Shown in pieces: positions 17,460-28,357 of a stretch of DNA of 64,000 bases. The notes beneath the pieces were generated by a model. It saw only the letters and a program-made list of their open reading frames with translations. It did no database searches and had not been told where the DNA came from. Both the position numbers and the translations under genes were made by a program. Every line of letters starts with the position of its first letter. Within the stretch, counting starts at the first letter, position 1. Source of the DNA: Prosthecobacter debontii (GTDB taxonomy: Bacteria > Verrucomicrobiota > Verrucomicrobiia > Verrucomicrobiales > Verrucomicrobiaceae); the NCBI GenBank assembly GCA_945860295.1, contig CAMAQH010000004.1, positions 62,001 to 126,000 of the forward strand, given 5' to 3'.

Positions 17460-17890
17460 TGCATCTGAACCTTCGTCCTAAACGCCGCCCAGTGCCCGCG
17501 ATTCCCATCGTGTCGCTGATCGACATCATGCTCATCCTGCTGATCTTCTTTGTCGCGACGACGACGTTTCGTGAAAAGAAAGTGCAGATGAAGATCAACC
17601 TGCCTGAGTCGAAAAGCATGGGCAGTGCGGAGTCGAGTCCCGAGGTGCGCAAGGCCATCACGCTGACCAAAACCAAGGAGCTTTTTCTGGATGGAAATCC
17701 GGTAGAGATCGAGAAGCTCGCGGAGTCACTCATGAAGATGAAGGTAGCCAATCCCAGCCTGAAACTTGAACTCGAAGCTGACACTGAGACGGCACTCGGC
17801 GTGCTCATGAAAGTATGGGACGGCCTGCGCGCTGCCGGCTTCTCCATCAATGACGTTCCCGCGCGCATCCAACGCAGTGAAGGTAAATAA
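17459..17890 (+). CDS. ExbD/TolR-family protein
   Basis: The 143-residue protein has the ExbD/TolR plan: a short basic cytoplasmic start, a single membrane helix (VSLIDIMLILLIFFVATTTF) with the essential Asp near its N-terminal end, and a periplasmic domain (about residues 45-143) of alternating strands and helices. It converts proton flow through the ExbB partner into periplasmic work. The start codon overlaps the ExbB stop by one base. No TonB gene is in the window. The deformylase gene follows after 12 bases. Confidence 0.87.
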   Translation: MHLNLRPKRRPVPAIPIVSLIDIMLILLIFFVATTTFREKKVQMKINLPESKSMGSAESSPEVRKAITLTKTKELFLDGNPVEIEKLAESLMKMKVANPSLKLELEADTETALGVLMKVWDGLRAAGFSINDVPARIQRSEGK

Positions 17891-17902
17891 ACAATTCATC
17901 CC

Positions 17903-18463
17903 ATGGTCCTCAAAATCGTCCGTCATCCAGATCCCGTCCTACGCGCAAAATGCCGTGCTATCACTGAAGTCACGCCTGCGATCCGCCAGCTCGCCGCTGA
18001 TATGATCGAGACCATGCGTTCCGCCAATGGCGTGGGACTTGCGGCCCCTCAAGTAGCCGTCGATCAGCAGCTCGCAGTCATTGATGTGTCGCACAATCCG
18101 CAGTGCCTCACCTTCCTCCGCATCAATGGTGAGCGTGCGGACATGGTAGCCAACATGCCCGTCATATTTTTGAATCCGACGCTCGAACTGGGCAAAGATA
18201 AAGACGTGGATGAAGAAGGCTGTCTGAGCTTCCCTCGACTGCGCGGCGACATTCGCCGTAGCGAGCAGGTAAAGGTCACTTTCCAGACGCTCGAAGGCGA
18301 GACGCAGACCTGGGAAATGGACGGCCTGCTGGCGCGGGCCTTTCAACATGAGATCGATCACCTCAATGGCATCCTGTTCATCGACCGCCTTTCCGCTGTC
18401 GCCAAAGTCAGCCTCAAGCGCAAGCTTGCTCGGCTCATGGAGGAATGGGAAGAAGACGATTGA
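17903..18463 (+). CDS. def: Peptide deformylase
   Basis: The 186-residue protein carries the three deformylase motifs: I as GVGLAAPQVA (about residue 45), II as EEGCLSFP (about 108, with the metal-ligand Cys) and III as QHEIDHLNG (about 150, HExxH). It removes the N-terminal formyl group from new proteins in the cytoplasm. Length is slightly above the usual 165-180 because of an insert between motifs I and II that includes INGERADMVANMP. It lies between exbD and the acetyltransferase gene, with gaps of 12 and 3 bases, so all four genes from 16740 may form one transcript. Confidence 0.95.
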   Translation: MVLKIVRHPDPVLRAKCRAITEVTPAIRQLAADMIETMRSANGVGLAAPQVAVDQQLAVIDVSHNPQCLTFLRINGERADMVANMPVIFLNPTLELGKDKDVDEEGCLSFPRLRGDIRRSEQVKVTFQTLEGETQTWEMDGLLARAFQHEIDHLNGILFIDRLSAVAKVSLKRKLARLMEEWEEDD

Positions 18464-18466
18464 GCC

Positions 18467-19561
18467 GTGAAAGCCATCAACACACCGCATCCGCTGCTGC
18501 CCGAGATCGTTCGACACTATGAGGCGTCAGAACTTGGCGTGTTTGGTCAAGAGCGTGGTCCTGCGTTTTATGAGATGTGTCATTTGTATGCGCAGTCGCT
18601 GTGGTGCTCTGGCTACCCGGCCAAATGTATCTTGCTGCTGAATCGAGCGCTGTCCTGCACGCTGCCAGCCACGGAGCTCATCATGCGGCGCTGGCCCCTG
18701 CCCTATCAGGCGTTGGCGTGGCTCATGATTCACCGACCCGCCGTACAGTTTATCGGTAATCCGCGGCGCCACTGGCAGCACCTGGCTACTCGCATGGTCG
18801 AGCCGAACAAAGAGTTACGAACTTGGCGTGCCTGGGCCTGTTGGTATCTCGCTAAAGAGATTCTGCCAGAAGCTTCATTCCCTGCGGATCTGCAGCAGAT
18901 TCGTGAAGAAGGCGTGTGCGAGCCAACTTATGCCGACATCCTTGAGGGTCTCGCCGCGCTTTCGCCGGCGGATGATGTGACGCGCTGGCAGGAGGCCTTG
19001 GATTGGAGCCGCGAGCAGCTCGGTAAATCGGTTCGTCATAGCGTCATCACCCGCATTCGGCGCATTGCGGCGGATGAGTTGCCGCTGGTGCAGAAGCTCG
19101 CCCACCGCATCTGGCCGCAGTGTTATCCCGGCATCATCACAGACAAGCAGATCGACTACATGCTCTCGATTTGGTATCAGCCCGATGCTATGGCGCGTGA
19201 GATGGAGCAGCGCGGTGTGTGGTATGCGCTCATTGAAGCGGTCGCGTATGGGGCCGTCGGTTATGTATCCTTCGAGCGCTATCCGAGCACCGACATCTGC
19301 TTCATCAACAAGCTCTATTTGCTCACCGAAATGCATGGTCTTGGTCTAGGTGCTGCGGCCTTGCAGTGGACGGCTGCGCGAGCCAAAGAGGTGGGTTGCG
19401 ACCGCCTCCAACTGCGCGTCAACCGCGCCAACATTACCGCCATCCGCGCGTATCAGCGTGCTGGTTTTACCTTCGTCGAAGACATCTGCACGGACATTGG
19501 CAGTGGCTTCGTCATGGACGACTACCGGATGGAAAAAGTGCTCAAGCCCGTAGTCAGCTAG
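18467..19561 (+). CDS. GNAT acetyltransferase with an N-terminal domain of unknown function
   Basis: The likely start is GTG 18467, 3 bases after the deformylase stop. The 364-residue protein has two parts. Residues 1 to about 190 form a helical domain rich in Trp and His that I do not recognise. Residues about 195-360 are a GNAT acetyltransferase, with the acetyl-CoA loop in EMHGLGLGAAAL and the C-terminal LRVNRANITAIRAYQRAGF. The tight position after def suggests coordinated expression and, by inference, a role in protein N-terminus or small-molecule acetylation. The stop overlaps the convergent MFS gene by 4 bases. Confidence 0.82.
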   Translation: MKAINTPHPLLPEIVRHYEASELGVFGQERGPAFYEMCHLYAQSLWCSGYPAKCILLLNRALSCTLPATELIMRRWPLPYQALAWLMIHRPAVQFIGNPRRHWQHLATRMVEPNKELRTWRAWACWYLAKEILPEASFPADLQQIREEGVCEPTYADILEGLAALSPADDVTRWQEALDWSREQLGKSVRHSVITRIRRIAADELPLVQKLAHRIWPQCYPGIITDKQIDYMLSIWYQPDAMAREMEQRGVWYALIEAVAYGAVGYVSFERYPSTDICFINKLYLLTEMHGLGLGAAALQWTAARAKEVGCDRLQLRVNRANITAIRAYQRAGFTFVEDICTDIGSGFVMDDYRMEKVLKPVVS

Positions 19562-20868
19562 ACCTTCTTTTTTCCGAGTCCGACGAAGAACAAGATCGTC
19601 GCGGCGACGAGCATTGAGCAGCAGAGGTAATACAGTCCGCCGACAAAGGAGCCGGTGAGATATTCGACCTTACCCAGCACGGTTGGGCCGAGAAAGCCGC
19701 CGAGATTGCCGATAGAGTTGATGAGGCCAATGCTGCCTGCCGCCGCCGACTCGGTGAGGAACATGCTGGGCAGCGCCCAGAAAGCGGGCATGTAGCTCTT
19801 GAAGCCGGCAAAGGCGAGCATCAGGCACACCATGGTAAGCGGCAGATTACCCTGCGTGTGCGGCATCACACCTAGAGCGGCAGAGCCCATGACGATGGGC
19901 AGCACGGCGTGCCAGCGGCGCTCTTTAAAATGATCCGAACTCCAACCTGCAATGAGTTGACCGCACATGGCCACAAAAGGTGGCATCATGATCAGCCATG
20001 TGAGCTTGTTCATGTCCATGGCATACCAGGATTTCAAAATGCTCGGCATGAAGAACTCGATGCCGTAGCTGCCCGTGACCGTGCAAAAATAAGCCAAAGC
20101 GAGCAGTAACACCTTGGGGTGACGCAGCGCTTCGATCACCGTCATGCGCTTGCCTTTGCGCATCTCCGCACGTTCGCGTTCCAGTTCCGACTCCAGCGCC
20201 TCGGCTTCCTCTGCTGTCAGCCATTTCGCATGTTTGGGTCGATCCACCAGCCAGAAGTAAACCAGCACACCTAGCACCACCGCAGGCACGGCCCAAAACA
20301 CATAGACCCATTGCCAGCCTACCATGCCAAGCACGGGTGGGTTCTCTGGGCCATGACCGATGGCGAGCAGCCAGTTTGAAATCTTCGGGCTGATGATTTG
20401 AGCAAAGGGCGTCGCAATCAAAAATGTCGCGAGCGCGCGGCCACGATCCCGGCTCGGAAACCAATGGGTCAAATACACCACCACACCAGGAAAGAAGCCC
20501 GCTTCGGCAAGTCCCAAGAAAAACCGTACCACATAAAACTGCATGGGCGTTTTCACCAGCGCCGTGAGTCCAGCCATGATGCCCCAGGTGATCATGATGC
20601 GGCAGATCCATTTGCGTGCGCTCCAGCGTTCCACCATCAGCGTGCCTGGAATCTCCAGTAAGAAGTAACCGAGAAAGAAAATGCCCGCGCCGAAGCCGAT
20701 GACAGCATTGTCAAAATTGGGCAAATCGCGCGTCATCGTCAACTTCGCCACGGCGACATTCTGGCGGTCCACATAGGCGATCATGTAGCTCACAAAGAGC
20801 AACGGTAGTAGACGCCAGTACGCTTTGGAGCGGGCGCGGTCGAGTGGGGAGGGAGTGTCGGCAGCCAT
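19558..20868 (-). CDS. MFS transporter, anion:cation symporter (ACS) type
   Basis: The 436-residue protein has twelve predicted membrane helices. The opening pattern AYVDRQNVAVAKLTMTRDL is typical of the ACS branch of the major facilitator superfamily, whose members carry sugar acids, phthalate, allantoate or related organic anions with protons. A charged loop (about residues 205-240, EEAEALESELERERAEMRKG) links the two halves. The substrate is not predictable. No catabolic genes are adjacent, so the gene stands alone. The 3' end overlaps the acetyltransferase gene. Confidence 0.87.
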   Translation of the reverse strand: MAADTPSPLDRARSKAYWRLLPLLFVSYMIAYVDRQNVAVAKLTMTRDLPNFDNAVIGFGAGIFFLGYFLLEIPGTLMVERWSARKWICRIMITWGIMAGLTALVKTPMQFYVVRFFLGLAEAGFFPGVVVYLTHWFPSRDRGRALATFLIATPFAQIISPKISNWLLAIGHGPENPPVLGMVGWQWVYVFWAVPAVVLGVLVYFWLVDRPKHAKWLTAEEAEALESELERERAEMRKGKRMTVIEALRHPKVLLLALAYFCTVTGSYGIEFFMPSILKSWYAMDMNKLTWLIMMPPFVAMCGQLIAGWSSDHFKERRWHAVLPIVMGSAALGVMPHTQGNLPLTMVCLMLAFAGFKSYMPAFWALPSMFLTESAAAGSIGLINSIGNLGGFLGPTVLGKVEYLTGSFVGGLYYLCCSMLVAATILFFVGLGKKKV

Positions 20869-20998
20869 AGTTATGAAGGCGCGATGCTAGCGACCCGTTT
20901 AGCGAACACCAGATAAATACTTCAGACTTCACTTTGGCAGATGAAACCTCATGCAAAGCTTTCTGCATGAGGCATGATCGGCGCACCAAGCACGCTTT

Positions 20999-21553
20999 AT
21001 GTCCGCTCCCTCAGACACACCGCTCTACACCGGCAGCCTGTTACTCGCTGCTCCATCCATGCGTGATCCGAATTTTACGCGCACGGTCATTTTCATGGCA
21101 GCACACACGTTGCAGGAGGGTGCCTTTGGCTATGTGCTAAATCGCCCGCTAGAACAGCGCGTGGCGGATCTGCTGCCAGATCAGGATTTGGGTGGGCTGG
21201 GTGATGTGCCTGTTTTCATCGGCGGGCCAGTGGCCACAGACAAGCTGGCCTTTGCCTCCCTGCACTGGAACCGACAGAAGAGCACCTTGCGCTGTCAGAC
21301 GCATCTCTCGGTATCCGATGCGCTTCATGAGATCAGTCTCGGGCATGATGTGCGCGGTTTTGTCGGTTATACCGGCTGGTCAGAAGGGCAGCTTGAAAAG
21401 GAAGTGCAGCATCGCTCATGGATCATCACCGCTGCTCGAAAAACCATTCTCACCTCCGAACCGCCAACGGCGATGTGGACAAGTGTCATGGAGGAGATGG
21501 GCCCGCTGCACCAACTCATGGCGCACATCCCAAATAAGGTGCAGCTCAACTAA
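20999..21553 (+). CDS. YqgE/AlgH family protein
   Basis: The 184-residue protein matches the YqgE/AlgH family from the start: GSLLLAAPSMRDPNFTRTVI, then GAFGYVLNRPL and VFIGGPV, and the C-terminal GYTGWSEGQLEKEV. Length is normal (about 185). The family is a conserved cytoplasmic protein named after an alginate regulation phenotype in Pseudomonas; its molecular function is still unclear. It is monocistronic and converges on nadB with a 28-base gap. Confidence 0.9.
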   Translation: MSAPSDTPLYTGSLLLAAPSMRDPNFTRTVIFMAAHTLQEGAFGYVLNRPLEQRVADLLPDQDLGGLGDVPVFIGGPVATDKLAFASLHWNRQKSTLRCQTHLSVSDALHEISLGHDVRGFVGYTGWSEGQLEKEVQHRSWIITAARKTILTSEPPTAMWTSVMEEMGPLHQLMAHIPNKVQLN

Positions 21554-21581
21554 GGCGGCACCTCAGACTAACGTAGCAGCT

Positions 21582-23186
21582 TCAATACCGCCGCAGTGAT
21601 GTATCCGCAGGCTGGCGCGTGCCGTCTTTCTCTGGAAAATCCATGGTGTAATGCAAGCCACGACTCTCGTGACGACGGATTGCGCACTCGACGATGAGTG
21701 AAGCGATCTCTACGAGATTGCGCAGCTCTAACAGCTCGCTGGTGATGCGGAAGTTCCAGTAAAACTCCTGCACCTCGCGCTTCAAATTCCTCAGACGTGC
21801 GGCGGCGCGTTGCAGGCGCTTCGTGGTGCGAACGATGGAAACGTAGTCCCACATTAGGCGGCGGATCTCATCCCAATTATGGTAGATGACTACGAGTTCG
21901 TCATTGTCCACAGCCACGCCACTTTGCCATGGCGGCACGATGTAAACTTGTTCAGATTCTTTGCCGATGGGCATCTTCCGCAGCATGTGCTCCACAGCAC
22001 GGTGAGAAACGACGAGGCACTCGAGCAATGAATTACTGGCGAGACGATTCGCTCCATGCAGGCCCGTGCAGCCGACCTCCCCCACAGCGCAGAGACCGCG
22101 GATTCGCGTGGCTCCATTGACGTCCGTGACGACTCCACCGCACTGATAATGCGCGGCGGGCACGACTGGAATGGGCTGCTTTGTGATGTCGATGTCGACC
22201 TCCAGGCAGGCTTTGTGAATGTTCGGGAAGTGGCTGAGAATGAAGTCCGCAGACCGGTGTGAGATGTCGAGATAGACGCACGGACCGCCCGTGCGCTTAA
22301 TCTCGTGATCGATGGCACGCGCCACGATGTCACGCGGCGCGAGTGAGCCGCGCTTGTCGTAGTTCTGCATGAACTCCTTTCCATCCGCGCCGATGAGCCG
22401 CGCCCCTTCGCCACGCATCGCCTCGGTAATGAGGAAGGAGCGCTTCTCGGGATGATAGAGGCATGTCGGGTGAAATTGGATGAACTCCATGTTTGCCACG
22501 CTGGCTCCGGCACGCCAAGCCAGCGCCACCCCATCACCCGTGGCCACTCGGGGATTCGTCGTGTAAAGATAGACGCGCCCGCAGCCACCCGTGGCGAGTA
22601 CGACGCGGTCAGAACGGAAGGTCAGCACTTCCTGCGTATTTTCATTCAGCGCATAAAGGCCAAGCACGCGGTCCTCAGAAACAAAGCCTAGCTTACCCGT
22701 CGTGATGAGATCGACGGCGAAGTGATTTTCATAAAGCGTGATGTTTGGCCGCTCACGCGCAGCAACCAGCAGCTTCTCCGTCAACTCCCGGCCAGTAGCG
22801 TCGGCGGCATGAAGCACACGCCGCCGCGAATGACCGCCTTCCCTGGTCAGATCGAACTCCAGATGCCCATCCTCAGCCGCACGCTGATCAAAGTGGACGC
22901 CCCACTTCACTAGCTCGGCGATGCGGTCTGGCCCCTCGCTGACAATGGTACGCACGGCCGCTTCGTTGCACAAACCCGCCCCGGCGATGAGCGTGTCACT
23001 CACATGCTGCTCAATGCTGTCCTGCTCGCTAGTCACGCAGGCGATTCCACCCTGCGCCCAGTTTGAGTTGGAGTCCAGCGCCCCGCGCTTCGTGATGATG
23101 GCCACGCGACCGTGTTCACTGGCATGGAGTGCGGCGCTGAGGCCTGCGGCACCGCTGCCGACGATGATGAAGTCGTAGTCAATCAT
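21582..23186 (-). CDS. nadB: L-aspartate oxidase
   Basis: From ATG 23186 the protein is 534 residues, the usual NadB length; the frame is open a further 111 codons upstream but these overlap the divergent clpX promoter region. The FAD-binding start IIVGSGAAGLSAAL, the substrate-loop SNWAQGGIA, GGHSRRRVLHAADATG and GEVGCTGLHGANRLASNSLL define L-aspartate oxidase rather than fumarate reductase. It oxidises L-aspartate to iminoaspartate, the first step of de novo NAD synthesis. No nadA or nadC is in the window. Confidence 0.95.
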   Translation of the reverse strand: MIDYDFIIVGSGAAGLSAALHASEHGRVAIITKRGALDSNSNWAQGGIACVTSEQDSIEQHVSDTLIAGAGLCNEAAVRTIVSEGPDRIAELVKWGVHFDQRAAEDGHLEFDLTREGGHSRRRVLHAADATGRELTEKLLVAARERPNITLYENHFAVDLITTGKLGFVSEDRVLGLYALNENTQEVLTFRSDRVVLATGGCGRVYLYTTNPRVATGDGVALAWRAGASVANMEFIQFHPTCLYHPEKRSFLITEAMRGEGARLIGADGKEFMQNYDKRGSLAPRDIVARAIDHEIKRTGGPCVYLDISHRSADFILSHFPNIHKACLEVDIDITKQPIPVVPAAHYQCGGVVTDVNGATRIRGLCAVGEVGCTGLHGANRLASNSLLECLVVSHRAVEHMLRKMPIGKESEQVYIVPPWQSGVAVDNDELVVIYHNWDEIRRLMWDYVSIVRTTKRLQRAAARLRNLKREVQEFYWNFRITSELLELRNLVEIASLIVECAIRRHESRGLHYTMDFPEKDGTRQPADTSLRRY

Positions 23187-23298
23187 GAGATAAGAATACG
23201 AAATTAGAACAGAATAAGCCGGAACATAACTAAAATGTGTGATCGCTCGTAGGCTCTTGACGCCACAAGCCGTCGCGTGCGACATTCTAGCAATTCCC

Positions 23299-24576
<1,278 letters not shown>

Positions 24577-24581
24577 GTTCC

Positions 24582-27095
24582 TCAGTTCAAATAGCGGAAC
24601 TCCGCACTCGCAATGAGAGACTGACAGAAGGCGGATAGAGCAGCCAACTGCGCTTTGTCTTTCGTCTCCTTGGTGCTCTTTCCTTCCGCTGCTTGCTGCG
24701 GGAAACGGGACCAGAAGCTACGGATTGCCGCCATTTCCTGCTCTGTTGGGGCACGGGCAAAGGCAAGCTGGTAAGCATAGGTCAGGCGCGCGCTTGGTGT
24801 GCCTTCATACTTGGCGATCCGCTGTGCAAAGGCATCTGCCGAGCCGATCGCTTGCTGATTGTTCATCAAGAATAGGCTCTGACTCGGCACGTTCGTCGAA
24901 TCACGCTCACCATTCACGAGGCTGGCATCTGGGAAGTCGAAGACGCTTAGCACCTCAGGGATTTGATCGCGCACGATGGGTAAATAGACGCTGCGATAGG
25001 TCACGGGCTTTGAGATCACTTCACGCAACAGGCTGATCATTCCCTCACGCCCCTCACCTGCACGCGCGACGGGTGATCCATCAATCGGATACAGATTCAG
25101 CGCGCCAGCGACGGCGAGCATGGAGTCTCGAATGGCCTCCGCATCCAGGCGTCGCTGGCTCATGCGCCAATGCATTTTGTTATCAGGATCGGCGGCATAG
25201 TTTTGCGCATCATAGTTGGAGCCCATTTGATAAACGCGGCTCAGCATGATCGTTCGGATCAGTTGCTTCACGGACCAGTCCTTCTCCATGAAAGTCAGCG
25301 CCAAATGATCCAGTAACTCGGCGTGTGACGGCTTCATGCCCATGATGCCAAAATTATCCGGCGTGGCAACGAGGCCACTGCCCATGAGCTTGAGCCAAAT
25401 ACGATTCACCATCACTCGGGCCGTCAACGGGTTGTCCTTGGAGGCGATGAAGTAAGCCAAATCAAGACGGCCACTGCCTTCGCTAATGTTCCGTGGTTCA
25501 TCTTTAGCGCAGAGCACCTCGACAAGGCCGCGTGGCACAATGTCACCTGCCTGCTTGATATCACCGCGCACAAGTAGCGGACTGTTGATCGGGCGATCAC
25601 GATCCAGCAAGCCCATGGCAAGCGTGCGTGGTGTGCCATCGCTATGAAACAAATCGAGGTCGGCTTTGACCGACTCCGCACGATCAGAAGAGCTGCGAAT
25701 GCGCAGGAAATTCGATGCATTCTGCGAATCACGCTGCATGGCACTCATGCCACGAACTTGATCTCGGATATTTGCTGCCGTGAACGCCGCTTCGTCGTGT
25801 CTTTTCTTCAGTTCCGCATACTCAGAACCCGAGATCGCCGCGAGTGCAGAGGTCGCAGAGGCCTCGCGATCCAGCTCGATCAGACTACTCGTATTCGCGT
25901 TCTGTAACTGACTGTAGGTCCCAAAAAGCGCCTCACTGCTCAGAAAGATGCCCGCGAGTGCATAGTAGTCGCGTTGAGTCACGGGATCGAATTTGTGATC
26001 GTGGCAGCGCGCACAGGCCAATGTCAGGCCGAGCATGGATTGCGACATCGCATCAATCTGCTCATCCACCAGATCCATGGCGAACTGGCGCTTGTCGCGA
26101 TTGTTGTGGCCTTTCGAGCCGATGGCCAAAAAGCCCGTGGCCACAATTTTCTGAGCCTGATCGCGCTTGCTGTCGAATTTCATCAGATCACCCGCGATCT
26201 GCTCTTTGAGAAACTGATCGTAAGGCTTGTCGCGATTGAAGGCGTCGATCACGTAATCTCGATAACGCCAAGCGTGAGGATAAATCACGTTTACATCCTT
26301 GCCGCTGCTTTCGCCATAGCGCGCCACATCCAACCAATGACGTCCCCAGCGCTCACCGAAACGCTGAGAGTCGAGATACACATCAATGATACGTTTCACC
26401 GCATCCGGCGAAGTGTCAGCGATGAAGGCCTTCACTTCGTCAGGCGTAGGCGGTAGGCCCGTAAGATCAAAAGCGATCCTCCGAATCAGAGTAGCTCGGT
26501 CAGCGTCTTTCACGGGCTTCAGTCCCTGCTTCTCCATTCCAGCCAGGATGAAAGTATCGATGTCGGACTTTGCCCAGCCTTTGGTTTTCACCGCAGGCAG
26601 CGCTTGATGCACGGGCTTCTGGAATGACCAGTGCTTGCGGCCTTCATCCATGTTGATATCGCGCCGACCACCCGTCGCATTCGCCACTTTTTGTTCGCGT
26701 GGATCGGGAGCGCCCATCTCGATCCATTTCTTGAAATTGGCCAGCACTTCAGCTGAAAGCTTTTTCTTGGGCGGCATCTGCATGTCATCGTTCTTCCACG
26801 AAATCGCCTCGTAGATGGAGCTATCCACGAGATTTCCAGGCGTCACGCCTGCATGGCCGGACTCACCGCCGATGACCACGCCATGCTTGGTATCCAGTGT
26901 CAGGCCACCTTTGATCTTCTCCGAGTTGGACGAGTGGCATTTGTAGCAATGCTCCACGAGCACTGGGCGGATGTTCTTCTCAAAGAAGTTCAACTGATCC
27001 GCCGAGATGCCAGCGTGGGCATTCGAAGTCGTGTCTTCAGCCGCCAAGGTGGCAAGAGGCAGAAGCAGCAGGTTAAGGAGAGACTTCATTTTCAT
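24582..27095 (-). CDS. PSD1-type secreted protein: cytochrome c, DUF1549, DUF1553
   Basis: The 837-residue protein starts with a Sec signal (MKSLLNLLLLPLATLAA from the third codon). Next comes the planctomycete-type cytochrome c domain with a CYKCHS heme site (about residue 52) and the MPPKKKLS methionine region. Then come DUF1549 (about 160-370; DLTGLPPTPDEVKAF, RWGRHWLDVARYGES and a second CARCHDHKFDP) and DUF1553 (about 540-800; TARVMVNRIWLKLMG, RRLDAEAIRDSML). Such proteins are a signature of this superphylum and are thought to act in periplasmic redox steps of polysaccharide breakdown. It stops 5 bases after clpX on the opposite strand. Confidence 0.92.
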   Translation of the reverse strand: MKMKSLLNLLLLPLATLAAEDTTSNAHAGISADQLNFFEKNIRPVLVEHCYKCHSSNSEKIKGGLTLDTKHGVVIGGESGHAGVTPGNLVDSSIYEAISWKNDDMQMPPKKKLSAEVLANFKKWIEMGAPDPREQKVANATGGRRDINMDEGRKHWSFQKPVHQALPAVKTKGWAKSDIDTFILAGMEKQGLKPVKDADRATLIRRIAFDLTGLPPTPDEVKAFIADTSPDAVKRIIDVYLDSQRFGERWGRHWLDVARYGESSGKDVNVIYPHAWRYRDYVIDAFNRDKPYDQFLKEQIAGDLMKFDSKRDQAQKIVATGFLAIGSKGHNNRDKRQFAMDLVDEQIDAMSQSMLGLTLACARCHDHKFDPVTQRDYYALAGIFLSSEALFGTYSQLQNANTSSLIELDREASATSALAAISGSEYAELKKRHDEAAFTAANIRDQVRGMSAMQRDSQNASNFLRIRSSSDRAESVKADLDLFHSDGTPRTLAMGLLDRDRPINSPLLVRGDIKQAGDIVPRGLVEVLCAKDEPRNISEGSGRLDLAYFIASKDNPLTARVMVNRIWLKLMGSGLVATPDNFGIMGMKPSHAELLDHLALTFMEKDWSVKQLIRTIMLSRVYQMGSNYDAQNYAADPDNKMHWRMSQRRLDAEAIRDSMLAVAGALNLYPIDGSPVARAGEGREGMISLLREVISKPVTYRSVYLPIVRDQIPEVLSVFDFPDASLVNGERDSTNVPSQSLFLMNNQQAIGSADAFAQRIAKYEGTPSARLTYAYQLAFARAPTEQEMAAIRSFWSRFPQQAAEGKSTKETKDKAQLAALSAFCQSLIASAEFRYLN

Positions 27096-27167
27096 CAGGT
27101 GTTGGGGAACGCCTGCTGAAACTCTGCCGCATTGAAAAGGTTTCGTTCTGACTGTCGAACGAGCGCC

Positions 27168-28337
27168 TTACTTCAGCTTCCAAAGCTTCTTGTCACTACG
27201 CACAAAGACTGCGCCATCACTGATGGCTGGCGTGCAGAGAAGGGTGTCTTTCAACTCCACGGTGTGGACGACTGCGCCCTCCTTCGCCGTGGTGTCGATG
27301 ACTTGAAAATCACCGCGCTCGCTGACGATGTAGATGTATTGGCCAGCTGCGACGGGGGAGCCGCTGAGCGGCCCCTTGAGGCGTAGCTTCCAGGCTTCGT
27401 CACCATTTGTGATGCTGGCCCTGATCAGCACGCCCGTGCCATTGAGAACATAAATCGCATCGCCAAGCACGAGTGGGCTGCCGGTGCCGGGCTTCAATCC
27501 CCCCGCGCGCCAGATTTGCGAGGCAGAACCCTTTTCAGGAGACAGTGCCGTGATGCCGTTGGAGGGAACATAGATCGCATTCTTTGTCACGGCGGAGCTT
27601 GGAGTCGTGCTCGCGCCATCGGTGTAGTCCCACTCGATCTCGCCCGTCCTTGGGTTCACGCCGGTCAATCCTTTGCTGGATTGCAGAGCCACGACGTTTT
27701 GGTAAACCACGGCGCTGGTCCAGTTCGCGGCTTTCGGGCGTTCCTTCTTCCAGCGGTTCTTGCCCGTCGTCACATCAATACCGACCGCAAGGGATTCGCT
27801 GTCGTTCTCACTCTGCACGACCAGCGTATCACCGACCACGACGGGTGATGATGACATACCGAGGCTGTTGCTGGCATTCGAGTAATCATAAGTTAGCCCA
27901 CGCAGCCAGAGCAAATTACCCGCGAGGTCGAAGGCAAAGAGGTCATTGGACGAGTACAGCGCGAACACACGCTCGCCATCGCTGCAAGGCGTCGGTGCAG
28001 CGACGCAGGTTTTGTTGTGCGACATCGTACGCCCCGTGGCCTTCATCACACGTTCCCAGATTTTCTTGCCATCCGCAGCGCTAAAGCAAAACACATGCAG
28101 GTTTGATTGATCCGGCCCGCTGGAGCAGGTGATGAAGACCTTGTCTCCCACCACAATCGGACTGCTCAGCCCACGACCAGGGAGATCGACACTCCAGTCG
28201 ATGTTCACCTTCGGTCCGGGTGCCGTGGCTTCGGTGGAAACCGCACTGGCATTCGGGCCGCGGAACTGAGGCCAGTCAGCGGAGAATGACGAATGCAGTA
28301 GTGCAAATGTGGAAAGGAGGGTGAGTGAACGCTTCAT
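27168..28337 (-). CDS. Secreted PQQ-like beta-propeller protein
   Basis: From ATG 28337 the protein is 389 residues; the longer frame adds 40 residues without a signal, so this start was chosen for its Sec signal (MKRSLTLLSTFALLHSSFSA). The mature protein begins DWPQFRGPNASAVS, a standard opening of the family. It contains about seven PQQ-like repeats with Trp-docking patterns such as GKNRWKKE and GEIEWDYT. The fold is an eight-bladed propeller. Members bind redox cofactors or act as scaffolds like BamB; which applies here is unclear. The gene lies between two secreted-protein genes on the same strand (gaps of 72 and 20 bases). Confidence 0.85.
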   Translation of the reverse strand: MKRSLTLLSTFALLHSSFSADWPQFRGPNASAVSTEATAPGPKVNIDWSVDLPGRGLSSPIVVGDKVFITCSSGPDQSNLHVFCFSAADGKKIWERVMKATGRTMSHNKTCVAAPTPCSDGERVFALYSSNDLFAFDLAGNLLWLRGLTYDYSNASNSLGMSSSPVVVGDTLVVQSENDSESLAVGIDVTTGKNRWKKERPKAANWTSAVVYQNVVALQSSKGLTGVNPRTGEIEWDYTDGASTTPSSAVTKNAIYVPSNGITALSPEKGSASQIWRAGGLKPGTGSPLVLGDAIYVLNGTGVLIRASITNGDEAWKLRLKGPLSGSPVAAGQYIYIVSERGDFQVIDTTAKEGAVVHTVELKDTLLCTPAISDGAVFVRSDKKLWKLK

Positions 28338-28357
28338 GAAAAAGAGAAATTGAAAGA

